Assembly: GCF_026914185.1 (NCBI RefSeq)
Contig: NC_070573.1
Coordinates: forward strand, 3,155,501 to 3,219,500
DNA: 64,000 nucleotides
Direction of reading: 5' to 3'
Source: Puccinia triticina
Lineage: Eukaryota; Basidiomycota; Pucciniomycetes; Pucciniales; Pucciniaceae
Numbering within the stretch: the first letter of the stretch is position 1; every line of letters starts with the position of its first letter. A program made the translations under genes and the position numbers. This document shows positions 42,639 through 53,205 of the stretch, piece after piece. The notes below the pieces were generated by a model. The model worked only from the letters and a program-made list of their open reading frames with translations, did not search any database and was not told the origin of the DNA.

Positions 42639-43131
42639 CCCCTGGCTACACAAGGTGTCCCTGAGGTTTACTAATGCCGTGAAGCTAAACAGATGTTCTA
42701 GATAGTGTATCATTATTGCAGAAAAAAATTTGGAGTGTTTGGAGCACTGTAGCTAAGTTTTCCAGGGATTTCCTATTAAGGAAATCCACCAAATTAACCC
42801 CCTGTTCCACAAGGCCTTCCTGATGTTTTCTACTGCTGTAAATCTCAAAATATTGTCTAGACAGTGCATCTAGATGGTGGTAAAAGTTTGGGAGCGTTTG
42901 GGTGCTCCAGTGAGGAGATATGAAAATTTCTCTATTTTCTGGGATTTTTTGTCAAATTAAAATCCTGACTCTTGTTTGGGATTGCGGAATTACAATTCCG
43001 ACTCCCAAAACGCCCCCGGGTCAAAATTCTGTCAAGAGGACCCGGGGGAGATGTTGCAAAGCGGTCCACGTGATGTAAACTCCATTTGGGAGTCGATTTT
43101 TTAATTCATGGGAGTTGATTTCTCAACCCCC
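42639..43131 (-). repeat. Right terminal inverted repeat of the foldback element
   Basis: Reverse complement of 30693-31184, ending CTCAACCCCC. It has one subrepeat unit, whereas the left arm has several. Confidence 0.8.
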
Positions 43132-43159
43132 TTAAAAAAAGTTACAATATTGGTGCTTT

Positions 43160-43233
43160 TTTGCGCAAAATCCCGCACCCGGACCCGTACATGGCACCCG
43201 CGTGCGGGTCCACTTGGCAATCTCTAGTTGTTA
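43160..43233. repeat. GC-rich dispersed repeat, copy 4 (short)
   Basis: CCCGCACCCGGACCCG and GCACCCGCGTGCGGGTCC, ending CAATCTCTA. It lies about 20 bp outside the right target duplication of the foldback element, so it is an independent copy of the family. Confidence 0.5.
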
Positions 43234-43568
43234 TGCTACAAGTACTTGTATACTGTAGTGTCATGGTAGTGCTGCCTTTTTTTGTTGCATTCAAGAACAG
43301 GCAGCCGCTGCAATTCCCTTTTGTTACTTTTTTAATGTTTAATATTTTGGGTCATGTGAAGGCAATTGTTTTGGAATTAAAGTACTGTAGCCCAGGGCTT
43401 ATTTCTGTTACTTGCAACAGGTGGAACAGCAAAATTGAAATATTTCTGAACATGCATAAAAATTATATAGAAACAAAATATACCTTTTTTACCAAAAGAA
43501 GTGGGTCTAATTTAGAGGAAAAATGAAATCAACCAGGGGGGAGCTCTCATCTATAGCTACTTTGAGTC
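43234..43568. other. 3' flank of RING copy 2
   Basis: From about 43380 it shares CAGGGCTTATTT and an AACAGCAAAATTGAAAT stretch with the 3' flanks of the other RING copies. There is no gene. Confidence 0.45.
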
Positions 43569-44504
43569 TTAATGATTAGGATATGTTTTGCGGCAAATTG
43601 GGCAGCTATTATGGAAGTTCTTGACCATCCACTTATAAATGCATTGGAAGTGGAAGTAATGTGGGCAATTCTTGAGTTTTGCAACTTTGGTGAAAGACCA
43701 CTTATTCTCTTCAACTCGTGTAGGTGACTTGTATGGTACAAGACAAATTCCACATATATTGTTGGCTGAATCACCACATAGGACTTGTGATAATATATGA
43801 TCGGAGGGAATAGAAGTTGAGCTGCTGTCGTGATTGATTCCGGTTTGTTCATCATCATCGACGTTAGGCTGGTCCACGTGATTGTAAACTCCGGTTTTCT
43901 GGTCCTGAAGCTTTTCTGATTTGCTGCTGGTTCTTCCAAGTTTACCGCCAAGTCCACCACTCCCACCTGGTTGGCTGTCTGTGGTGGCTAGCAAGTCCAG
44001 AGCATTTTCCAATGAGGCTGTCATGACTTGTCCAATTTTGATTTGTAACTTTTGTTGGTCGCCATAAGGCATATATCCCAAAATATCGGTGTTGCTGTCG
44101 AAAGCAGCTTTGGCTTGAATTTCGGCTAGGGCTCGGTGGTACTGATCGATCAACTCGTGTTGCCGTTCGCGGTTCGCCAAGGCGTTAGCCGTGATCGTTG
44201 GTCCAGTGGTTGTGCTGTACCACTCGAGAGCAGCTTGTAATTCTCTGATGAATGCTTCGGTCTCAGCTGATTGGTGAGCATTGCGCATTGAGCGATCGAG
44301 GCCAAGCCATTGCCTAAACCTCCGTCCAAACCCTCGTGCTCGAACATGACGCGTCCTTCTCTCCCTGGTCGGCTCGGCGATTTGCGGCGGAGAGTCAGCA
44401 GAGTCTGAAGGCCTCCACAACGGTTGCTCCTCTCCTACTGAATCGTACTCGTATGGATGTGCTGGAGTATGCTCCCATAGCCTCGGGTGTACGGCCAAAG
44501 GCAC
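43569..44504 (-). CDS. RING-H2 finger protein, copy 2 (start codon lost)
   Basis: Open for 311 codons to the stop at 43569. The C-terminus has a complete RING-H2 pattern: C-x2-C in NICGIC, then a 20-residue insert, CPH-YFH-xxC and CPICRKTY, the arrangement of E3 ubiquitin ligases. Upstream is a Ser/Asp-rich region and a RRFRQWLGLDRS helix. Alignment with copy 3 places the original start at ACG-TAG (about 44530), so the ancestral MQ start and hydrophobic leader are gone; the first in-frame ATG is 44288, which gives 239 residues and keeps the RING. The 5' flank (44545-44665) is shared with the other three copies. It may still make a shortened ligase. Confidence 0.6.
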   Translation of the reverse strand: MPLAVHPRLWEHTPAHPYEYDSVGEEQPLWRPSDSADSPPQIAEPTRERRTRHVRARGFGRRFRQWLGLDRSMRNAHQSAETEAFIRELQAALEWYSTTTGPTITANALANRERQHELIDQYHRALAEIQAKAAFDSNTDILGYMPYGDQQKLQIKIGQVMTASLENALDLLATTDSQPGGSGGLGGKLGRTSSKSEKLQDQKTGVYNHVDQPNVDDDEQTGINHDSSSTSIPSDHILSQVLCGDSANNICGICLVPYKSPTRVEENKWSFTKVAKLKNCPHYFHFQCIYKWMVKNFHNSCPICRKTYPNH

Positions 44505-44665
44505 CAGGACAAAAGAAGACTACGTGAGCAAAAATTACAAGTGAAAGGTTATAGTCAGTTTGTTAGTTTGTTTGTTCGATGCACATTAGGATGTTCCCTA
44601 AATTCTACTTGAACTCAACTATAAGACTCAAGATGAAAAGCTTCATAGCTGGCCAATTTGCTCCT

Positions 44666-45339
44666 GCTTCTTAGACTTGAAGACTGGAGAACACCGGATT
44701 GCTATCAAGTTTTAGTCCATAGAGGTCCACAGTGAAGTGAGGCGCGTGGGTAGACAATTTCCCCTCGAACTCATACAGGTTCGAGATAAAGTATAACTAC
44801 AGTCTGGCAATACATAAGTGGGTAGCACTATTTTAGTGTGTGACAAGTTGGGGAGACGCAAACAAAGGCCTGAGACGGGCTGAGGGACCTCCCAACAACA
44901 TACACGCATACGTCCAAGCTACGCCCTGAGGCTAAATTACTGGTTTAGGATAGCTCAATTTAGCGGGCCTAAACCTGAAATCAAGCCTGAAGTTTGTTGA
45001 CCTGGGGTTTAGCCTGGACCAATGCAATTACCGGCGGGTTAAGTTCCCTGAACTCGTCAACTTACCCGACGAATGCGAATGCTCTAACGACGGCCCCATG
45101 GTCTTTCCTTCGCCTCATAAATCCTGACCCTCCGGCACACACGTCTCAACAGCAATTGACGTTAGTCAGTCACTTTTAATCCGTCCAACAAGCAGGACAG
45201 CCAGACCAGACGGTCCACTTCCAGAGTGCCATGCATCTCACGTCAAAGGTTATTCAAATCATGGCACGCAGTGTGCATGACATCATACGGCACTAACCGT
45301 GTGGGCCCGGGAGGCGCGAAGCGTCTGCGAAAGTCAGCC
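44666..45339. other. Intergenic between RING copies 2 and 4
   Basis: The first part is duplicated 5' flank (GAGGCGCGTGGGTAGACAAT compare 46433 and 48810). The rest is moderately GC-rich without open genes. Confidence 0.35.
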
Positions 45340-45499
45340 TGGAGCACTGTTTTTTTTTTCAATTGTAGGGGGTGTAACAGCAAAAGCGAAGTATGATGCA
45401 TATGTACAATCAAAAATCTTATTTCTTTATTTTTTTTTTATGGAAGAGGTGAGAGTAGACTATACTGAGCTGAACAAAATCAATCAATAGGGATTTCTC

Positions 45500-46062
45500 C
45501 CCGTCATTTGTTTGAGAGCATCTGTAGCTATTTGGATATTGCAAATTCTTGATTCTTGCCTTACTACTTATTTTTGGCAACTTTTATAGACAAATTCAAA
45601 GCTTTCAAACAGATTTCACAAGTACTGTTACCCTAATTGCCTACCACAATACACATATTTTTTCATTCGGGGGGGGGGGGGGGGGGGGATTGGAAGTAGA
45701 GCGGCTGTTGTCATTCTTGCTGGTTTTGTTAGGATTGATAGGCTGATCCTCTTTCCAGAAAGCTCCAGTTCACCTTGCTTATAATTCTTTATGTTTCTTC
45801 AATGCTTATCGGCTCCGGCACGATACGCTTTGGTAAGTTCACTACTTGAAGCTGCACCAGGTTGGTCGGCAATGGTAATTATCAAGTTTTCGCCATCTCG
45901 ATTAACATTCAGGCCCCCCCAAAATTGCAGACCAATCAACTTTGCTTGTGCAGCCTTGAAAATATTTTTCCTTCCCCCCGTGGTCGACACGCCATTGGCT
46001 GGAGGTTTCTCGTTGAAGATAAATTTGCTCGCCATAACTAGCATGATAAAAGAATACTGCAT
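45500..46062 (-). pseudogene. RING-finger family, copy 4 (deleted)
   Basis: Starts MQYSFIMLVMAS, the best preserved hydrophobic leader of the four copies, then jumps directly to the middle region (IADQPGAASSSEL, matching AADQPDATSSSEL of copy 3) and stops at 45799. Further down only degraded nucleotide similarity to the RING part remains, including a G20 run. The 5' flank 46095-46200 matches the other copies closely. It cannot make a RING. Confidence 0.6.
45669..45688. repeat. Poly-G run, 20 bases
   Basis: An uninterrupted G20 within the decayed RING copy, where the intact copy has GGAGGGATTGG. Such runs are prone to slippage and sequencing error. Confidence 0.9.
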
Positions 46063-46429
46063 GATCAAGAAATTACAAGTGCAAGTTTCCACGCATGGTC
46101 AGTTTCTTGGTTTGTTTGATGCTCATGAGTATGTTTCCTAATAACCACTTGAACTCAACTAGACTCAAGATGAAAAGTTTCATAGCTGGGGAACTTGCTC
46201 TTGATCCTTTAAATTGATGAGTGTGTTGAAAACTGGATTGATGCTGTCCGGACGGTTATTTGTGAGTCGGTCTTTTATATTGGCTAGATGGGCGGAGTAG
46301 GGCACTCCCATCCCTGCTTGATCCGATCAGCTTATCATTGCACGTGGGTCGACCCAAGGTGAAACCGCTTCAAATATCACATGAGTAGAAGGAATTCAGA
46401 ACTTCAGCATCATTCTTTTCCACCATGAG

Positions 46430-47388
46430 GCGAGGCGCGTGGGCAGGCAATTTCGCGCCTGGCGCGCTCAAGACTGGCTGGAGATCAAGCACAGCCTTAG
46501 CTTAACCCAAGCCGATCGATCGGAGGTGTGTCAAGACCTCGCGGTCAAGCAAGCCTCCGAATTCGCTTCGCAAGGTGTTGACACGCCTTCCGATGGAGGA
46601 GCTTGTTGGGCATTCTCCAAAACTGGTCTCGAAGGTATATCGTGACGGAAAAAATATTTCTTTCTGGGATGATAAGGGTGTAGACGATGGCGGTGAAAGA
46701 AGGCAATGACGTCAGTTACACGCGTCATGGGCGATGGGTCTGAGGATGAGACGGTCTGAAATCGTGGCCGTGAAGAGGTCATGGGGGCTGTGGCTTCCTG
46801 TGCGAATGTATAGACTACTATTGTCCATCCTCTCACCCAGCAGATCATTCCATTTTATCACATCATTTATTTCGCCGACCCTTCAACACCTATATTTCAA
46901 GTCACCGCTACATCAGTCAGTCCACAAAACTTAAATGTGCTGCTTTCATTGAAATCATAGCGGTGTAGACACCTTGGCTTCTGGTTGACAAATGAAAAAC
47001 CATTACCCAAAAGTCTGTAATTAAAACCTCTTCCTCTATATGCAATGATGGGTAGTTTTGATGCCAGTATTGGTAGCATTACGGTATATTGGCGGTTTTT
47101 GGCGCATTAACAGTAATTCTAACCACAACAGTCAGCCACGCTTTTTCTTTTTATTTTATTTTTAAAAAAAAAATATTGTATATATCGGGTGTGGAGGCTT
47201 TCTTTATGTAGTTAAAATACTGCAACACGAGTTTATGATTATTACTTGTAATGAGTGTAACAGCTAAACTGGAACGTAATGATTAGATGCAATCAAAATT
47301 CTACTTTTTTTCAAGAAGTGAGAATATCATTAGACGATTAGTATCGATCAAGAAGTAGTTCTTCTCCTTTTTTAAAGAGCGTGAGTAG
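46430..47388. other. Intergenic between RING copies 4 and 3
   Basis: 46430-46660 has a CTCCGAATTCGCTTCGCAAG stretch reminiscent of the hairpin in the short foldback repeats, but without their ends. 47240-47388 is the 3' flank of copy 3, shared with the other RING copies. No gene was recognised. Confidence 0.35.
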
Positions 47389-48438
47389 CTATTTTGCGTC
47401 TCGATAGTCAGGCGACTTGGTGCGACAACTTGGACAGCTATAGTTGAAGTAATTTACCATCCAGTGTCGAATGCATTCGAGGTGGAAGTAATGGCCGCAC
47501 TCCTTGATTTTTGTAACTTCAGAGAAGGACCACATATTCTCTTCGTGTCTAGGCGGCTCGAATCGTGACATACAAAAACATGTGTCTTGCTTGCCTAATA
47601 TGACATGCGATATGTTTTTATTGGAGGGATTGGAAGTTGAGCTGCCGTCGCGACTCTTGGTGGCTTTGTCATGATTGGTAGGGTAAGCTTCAGTTTGTTT
47701 GCCCTTGAACTCCGATTTTCTCCTGGTTCTTCCAAGTTCACCGGCTGCAGCTTGATGAGAAGCGACAAGTTCACTACTTGAAGTTGCATCAGGTTGGTCG
47801 GCCGCGGTGGATAGTAAGATTTGAGCTTGACGCAATGAGATTGTATCGTGTCCAAGGCTTTTGATTAACGACTGGTGTCGTTTCTCGCAAGGCATGTATC
47901 CCAAATTGATAGTATTTCTGTCGAAAGCAGCCCTGGCTGGCACCAGGGCCTGGCGGTATAGAGTGAGCAACCGTGCTCGACGATGAACAGCGTCGATCCC
48001 CAAATCCACGAATATCCCCTCTTTCAAGCTTTTGACTAGCCAGGACTGAGCAGCAACGAATTCTTTCTCGCTTTCTTCGTCCACAGCTGATTGGCAAGCA
48101 CCGGCCGCTGCGAGATCAGGGTGGGGACTTCTCTCTGCGCTGCTTGCCACTCGCCCGGAATCAGAGGGAAAAAATTCTCCCGTAGTTGATTCATGAGCAG
48201 AATTGGTCATCGGCCGATCAGGACTGGAAAAAAATTGCTGATCCATGGGTAGCGATCCTGTTGGAAAAGGACGGCGGCTTTCCCCTGTGGCCAGGGCGCT
48301 AATTTCCCTCCGAAAATCTGACTCCGTAACTAATTCCATCCGTTGAAGGCTCCCTACAAAATCGTCGCCATCTACTACACGATGTCCTGATGACCACGGT
48401 AAGACGGCCAAAGTTTCCAGGATAAAAAAAGGCTGCAT
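47389..48438 (-). CDS. RING-finger protein, copy 3 (open)
   Basis: From the ATG at 48438, 349 residues without introns or stops. It starts MQPFFILETLAVLPW, aligned with the hydrophobic leader MQYSFIMLVMA of copy 4, so a secretory signal was probably ancestral, although the Glu here weakens it. A long Ser/Ala/Asp-rich region follows, then ECGHYFHLECIRHWM and SCPSCRTK at the C-terminus. The first zinc pair differs: copy 2 has C-G-I-C, here the aligned residues are T-C-F-C, so one ligand is displaced by one residue and zinc binding may be altered. Role as an E3 ubiquitin ligase is inferred from the RING only. The 5' flank 48475-48560 is shared with the other copies. Confidence 0.7.
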   Translation of the reverse strand: MQPFFILETLAVLPWSSGHRVVDGDDFVGSLQRMELVTESDFRREISALATGESRRPFPTGSLPMDQQFFSSPDRPMTNSAHESTTGEFFPSDSGRVASSAERSPHPDLAAAGACQSAVDEESEKEFVAAQSWLVKSLKEGIFVDLGIDAVHRRARLLTLYRQALVPARAAFDRNTINLGYMPCEKRHQSLIKSLGHDTISLRQAQILLSTAADQPDATSSSELVASHQAAAGELGRTRRKSEFKGKQTEAYPTNHDKATKSRDGSSTSNPSNKNISHVILGKQDTCFCMSRFEPPRHEENMWSFSEVTKIKECGHYFHLECIRHWMVNYFNYSCPSCRTKSPDYRDAK

Positions 48439-48519
48439 GGGCCAAGATTGCAAGTAAAAAGTTCCGTGCGTAGTCAGTTTGTTGGTTTGTTTTTTGATGC
48501 ACATTAGTATGTTACCGCA

Positions 48520-49316
48520 AATCTAACTGAACTCAACTAGAATCAACATGAAAGGCTTCTTTTGCCAACGCGTTCGTGAATATTTGACTTGATAAGTATA
48601 TAAACACTGAATTGGCACCAAGTGAGTCGGGTTGTGTATTTGTGAGTCGGCCTAGTAGGTTGGCTAGTGGGTGGCCCTTGTATATCCTATCCCATCTCGA
48701 CAAGGCATTGGGACACTTCCAAAAGCTTCAAACATTACGGACACTTCAAATAGCTTCAAACATTACATGGGTTGAAGTAATTTAGCATCCTTTCTGGCCA
48801 CAGCGAGGTGAGACACGCGGGCAAAAGGCCTGGGAACTCAGACAGGTTGGAGATCAAGTACAACTTGGCAGCAGTTAGCTATCCATAGTCTACGTTATGT
48901 ATCTAGTATTACTGTGAGAAGCGAGCTCGGCGAAGACGAAATTGAACACGTCCAGTCTGCTGACCGGCCCGAGTATTGCTGGCCAATTTTTGTCCTGAGC
49001 CTCCCTGACGAAAAAGATTTGATCAGCGAAGCTCGGTGAATCACCGACGGCCCAATCACCCCTCAAGCCTTCTTTGAGAATTACCGTTGATTACTTCTGC
49101 ATTGCCGCACTTCTGTTTCTCCGCCCTATGAAAAGCTCGAATCTGAGTTATATAGAGCTTTGGATTGAGTGATCGTTTAGGATCGTTTCCATTTCAAAGT
49201 GTTTCCACTGATTCCCCAGTTGGGTTGTCAGCATACCACCTGCTTCGGGAAATTAAAACCGTAGCTGTTTCACCAGCCTTGTACTGTTCCAACATAGGGC
49301 ACTTGGATTCCCAAAC
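48520..49316. other. Upstream region of RING copy 3
   Basis: Duplicated 5' flank up to about 48870, including a small direct repeat AGCTTCAAACATTAC (48733 and 48762). Beyond that no gene or defined repeat until the MITE. Confidence 0.4.
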
Positions 49317-49319
49317 TTA

Positions 49320-50135
49320 GGCCCCAATTATAAACAATATTTGAAACTTTATTCAAATATATTTACAATTGTTTTGAAGCCCAGTTATAACTCATTCATA
49401 GCTAAATACAGGGTTTCAAAAGTGATTCAAAACCTAGCCAATTATAAACCCAGGCGCACAAACAGCCAATTTTGGCATTGGTGAGCAAGAATGCTGGCCA
49501 ACTGGACTGTTCTACTTCACTAGGGGTCGACCAGTTGGCATGGGAACTCTCCTGGGGCTCGCAACCCAGTCGGCGGGCTTGCGTCGAACGGAGCCTATCT
49601 CAATCTGCAGACCTTGCCCGGCGGCTTTGGCCCGGGCCCCTTCAGCAACCCCAAGCCTCTCAAACGGAGGGGCCAAGGGACCCCGTCCGGAGGGCTTTCC
49701 GTACACCCGGGGACTCCTTTGACGAGGATCCCAAGGAATCCTCACAGGATTCCGCGTAGTGCCCCTGCGCAAAGTCAGGCCAGCAGCTGTTGGTCCACAC
49801 GTTCTCGTGGGGAGGGGATGGAACGAGTGGGTTTGGGGGTTGGGTGGTGGATACTGGCATCCCAATTCAGCCAGCCAGATGTGTACATGGTTGATTGAAA
49901 GACACATCAACCTCAAGATTTATGGTACAGGAGCTCATACGGTGTATTGAGACCTGTAATCATGTACATTAGCAAATTTTGGCAAATTTCAATTTCAAAA
50001 GTCCTTGATGAGGACTTTTGAGCTCAAAAACACTTTTGAAACCCTGTATTTAACTATGAACGAGTTATAACTGACCTTCAAAACAAACGGAAATATATTT
50101 GAATAAAGTTTCAAATATCGTTTATAATTGGGGCC
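49320..50135. mobile_element. 816-bp MITE, TTA target duplication
   Basis: Terminal inverted repeats start GGCCCCAATTATAAAC and extend for roughly 115 bp with moderate divergence. TTA flanks both ends (49317-49319 and 50136-50138). This is the PIF/Harbinger-type pattern. The GC-rich interior (49480-49850) has overlapping short frames but no transposase motif, so it is non-autonomous and perhaps carries captured sequence. Confidence 0.75.
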
Positions 50136-50138
50136 TTA

Positions 50139-50706
50139 TTTAGGCCCATACTTTCTCCTTTCTCTCTCTTTTTATCTCTATTTGAGATGAAACAAGTCCT
50201 AGATTTGACTCTACATTCAGCAACTGCTTCTCTTGCATAAATTTTAGCAAGAAGAATCTGAGTCTTGGCACCACATGACTGAGAGAATATGTGATTCTGA
50301 GGGGAAGAAGAGATAATTGTAGGACAGAGAGAAATGAGCATAAGGGAAAGATAGGTAAAGAAAGGGGCTGTTGATTTTTACAATTCCTCTTTTGCAATGT
50401 AGGTACATTGCAAAATCAAGAAATTGTAAAAATACATAATATGCCCAAATCAAATAATTTTGCAATTTCAGACAAGAGTCAGGGCAATGTAAAAAAAGAC
50501 TATCCAAAAATTAGATTGCAAAACTGTGCCCACATCTCTTTGAGGTGCAAATTTACAATTTAATTCTTACAATCCTTAAACATGGTAAAAAAGGCCGTTG
50601 TTAAATTGCATAAAACAGGAAAAACAAATAATTTTACAATTTCTTTTCTTTACAATGTGTGGCCAATGTAAAGAAACCCGCTGTAAATATACAATTATTT
50701 CCCCCA
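50139..50706. other. Intergenic, AT-rich, repeat-derived
   Basis: Contains the dispersed fragment shared with 12.4 kb (50245-50280). No gene. The conserved 3' part of the gamma-tubulin-complex-like gene is expected here but absent. Confidence 0.4.
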
Positions 50707-53205
50707 TCATGGAGTTTTGCAATGCCTTGTAAAAAAGGTCACACCGGGACCACTGTTTTCTGCGAGCCAGGTGGTGCATGCTTGGAGGTGGGAGAGGCAG
50801 TGGGACGGGAGGAGACAAGGGGGCTTGAAGTCAATCATCAGGAAGCCGAAGCCATCGATTGTGTTGGCCCTGTATCCACTCTCTCCCGCCGCCGAGTCCT
50901 TGATCCCCGGCCGGATCGCAAACGACAGTTGATCCTCCAGCGTCACCCGGTAGCCTGCCGGCCGTTGGTCCGGCGCAACTGAGTCCAGAATCACCGTCCG
51001 CAGCGCAAACGCAAGATCGAAGCCGCCAGGTGGCCAGATGCCTCGACGCAACAGTTTTCCACTCACTCCCACCGTGCGCCAACCGGTCCTCTGCGACGAA
51101 TCCTCACCAGGGCTGCTGCTAAACAGCGCGTTGGTGAGCCGCTGGTTAAACATCACATTGTGGCAAAACATGAACTGGCCAAGAATCTTGAGATGGTCAA
51201 GGAAGTCGAGATCAATCAGGAAGAATGAAAGCAGACATTGATCAATCTCCAGGGACCTAGATCGGAGTGACTCAATTACCGTTACCTCCGTCAGCAGATC
51301 TAGAGAGGGAAGTTCCATGGGCTGGAGCAGCCCAGCTCTGTCGACCCGGCAAGATCTCAGACGCTCTTCAACAGTCTCGATCAGGCCTTTCCGACGCTGG
51401 TCGATGTGTCTTGATCCGCCCACTTGGTTGTCATAGGGCTTCAAGCCAGTGCTGATGGCCTTGAGGAAGTCGCCTATGTCAAGCTCTTGTTCAATATCCT
51501 GCATGGTAGGGAGTGACACTCCCTTGGATCTTTGGATCGTAGCCAATGGATCATCTGAGAGCTTGATTCCATGTCTCCACGCAGATATTTGAAGTTTCAT
51601 GTCGTGCCTCTGTCTGTTAAATGCTTTAAAGACTCTGTATGACAAATGTGGAAAGCATGGACTCAGCGGGCCCACCAAGCTAGATATATGTAGATAAACA
51701 AGCAGATGCGTAAAGAAAAAAAGTACTTTTCTAGTTCCGTAGGGGTCCATACCCACCGAGACTGGCCATGTTCTTCGGCAGGATACGTGAGACAGATCGG
51801 ATGAAACGGGTTCGAGTGTCGCAGGATTCTCAATGATACGCCAGCCTTGAAAATTGACTCGGCCAGAGATATCGGGATAAAACTTGGGACGCGATCAGGA
51901 CGGAACTAGGTTTGAGAAATTGGGAATAGGGCATCCAAATGTGAGTTGCTGGATGATCGTGATAAGCAGCAAGGTGGGGAGTGGAGAATGAAGTTTACTC
52001 AAAACGCAATATGAAGAAGGTGTTCTGGCCTCAGTTTGATCCAGATAGTCGCCAGCAAGGTCGAGATGAGGATCGACTGACAGTCGTGGGTCTGGTTGAA
52101 TGCCGTATTGGCTCCAAAGGGATTGGTAGAGCTGGTCCTTTTCGTCTGGCCAAATGGTTCGTCGGCCGCCCAGATCGACACCCAGCCACGTCTGCCAGCT
52201 GAGCAGGAGAGCCGCACACACCCTGTCTAGTAGCCAGCTGAAGACGGCCTGAATCAAGCTTGAGGAACGTTGGCGGATGTGGATGTCTAGGTGGCGATAG
52301 ACCGCGTCTTCTTGGCTGGATTTCTTTGTGCCTTCTTGGCAGCTTTGGATGAGGGTTGCGAGCGCTTCGAGGAGCTCGAAGAGCGGTTCGATCATCAGGC
52401 TGGCGGTGAGCAGCCCGGAGTCGAGCGCCGATTCGTGCTCGAAACAGTCCATGATCTCGGCGCGGATCCAATCCACTAGGACGGCTAGGCCGGAGCCGAG
52501 GGACTGGTGGGGATGGTAGGGATGGTGGGTGTGGTTGATGAAGCTCTCGATTGAGCAGAGGTTGGTGTACGCAGACTCGGAGAGATCGTAGAGTGAGCGC
52601 GTTGCGCTATCGGTTTGCCCACATACTCGTGGATATAGGTTGCTCTCTGGTCTCGGCTGCAGCTCATTGCGGGTGGATCGGGCGGGTGTCTTGAATCCGA
52701 TCGATCGACGGAAGAAGTGGGTGAAGAATGTTGTACGGTCGATCGGAGATGAACTGGTTAGATTTCCAGTCTCATCAGCATACAACGCTAATGTGATTTT
52801 TTTGTTATTGACGGAATGCTGACAGGTTGAGTTGACTGGCAGATAGAATGGCTTCCCAAACTGGAATGGATTCTTCGACTGGGTACGGGGTCTGATAATT
52901 GAGAGATAATTGAGAGCAGATCGGACGATTGAAAGAGTCCCAGCTGAATATGTTTTGTCTGTGTTCTGTTGGTTGCTAGAAGACGAGCTGATTTTGCCCA
53001 CATTTACCTAAATACACACAGCTCCAAAATCAGTTGTTAAGTTTCTGGGTCTATGCAAGAGAGAGAGAGAGGGAAGAGAACGGAAAATGGTGCTGAGCCA
53101 GGCGGTAAGGTTCATCTCAAGATTGACCTTGAGGTTCATGAGCACGGGGACGAGGATGTGGATCTTGAGAAAGCGGCGGCCAGAAGGTAGGCCGGTCGCG
53201 GACAT
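50707..53205 (-). pseudogene. Gamma-tubulin complex component-like gene, 3' truncated
   Basis: Minus-strand exons: a long one from about 53015 to near 51930, a short one 51757 to about 51880, and 51634 down to 50707; an exon around 53205-53125 may hold the start. The second intron (GTGGGT...ACAG, 51635-51756) joins SR-VFKAF in frame. Recognisable family features are RVPSFIPISLAESIFKAGVS (the conserved P-F-x-A-xx-I-x-AGxSLRxL region), LLSFFLIDLDFLDHL (the YFLLxxGDFLxxF helix) and DGFGFLMIDFKPP (the WxxLxxxYKVPxPL region). These belong to the Spc97/Spc98 (GCP) family that nucleates microtubules at spindle pole bodies. After that last motif the frame ends within about 30 codons, whereas family members continue for some 200-300 residues. 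The gene therefore looks truncated. Which GCP it is cannot be decided. Confidence 0.6.

Larger units (their letters stand above)
30693..43131. mobile_element. Foldback-like element with 490-bp terminal inverted repeats
   Basis: Both ends begin GGGGGTTGAGAAATCAACTC and the inverted repeats can be followed for about 490 bp (30693-31184 against 42639-43131) with moderate divergence. The identical 8-bp flanks TTAAAAAA (30685-30692 and 43132-43139) look like a target duplication. Long inverted repeats made of subrepeats fit foldback elements; an 8-9 bp duplication fits hAT or Mutator-like integration. No transposase of its own was found inside. Most of the interior is a Gypsy retrotransposon, plus about 0.8 kb of unassigned sequence and two GC-rich repeats that sit at the inner border of each arm. 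Confidence 0.7.

Noticed and set aside
30693..43131. Autonomous Mutator or hAT element
   Set aside because: The inverted ends and 8-bp duplication would fit, but no transposase motif exists inside, so only a non-autonomous or foldback label is supported.
49472..49916. Overlapping GC-rich frames on both strands inside the MITE
   Set aside because: High GC removes stops on all frames; no frame shows a domain, so none is listed as a gene.
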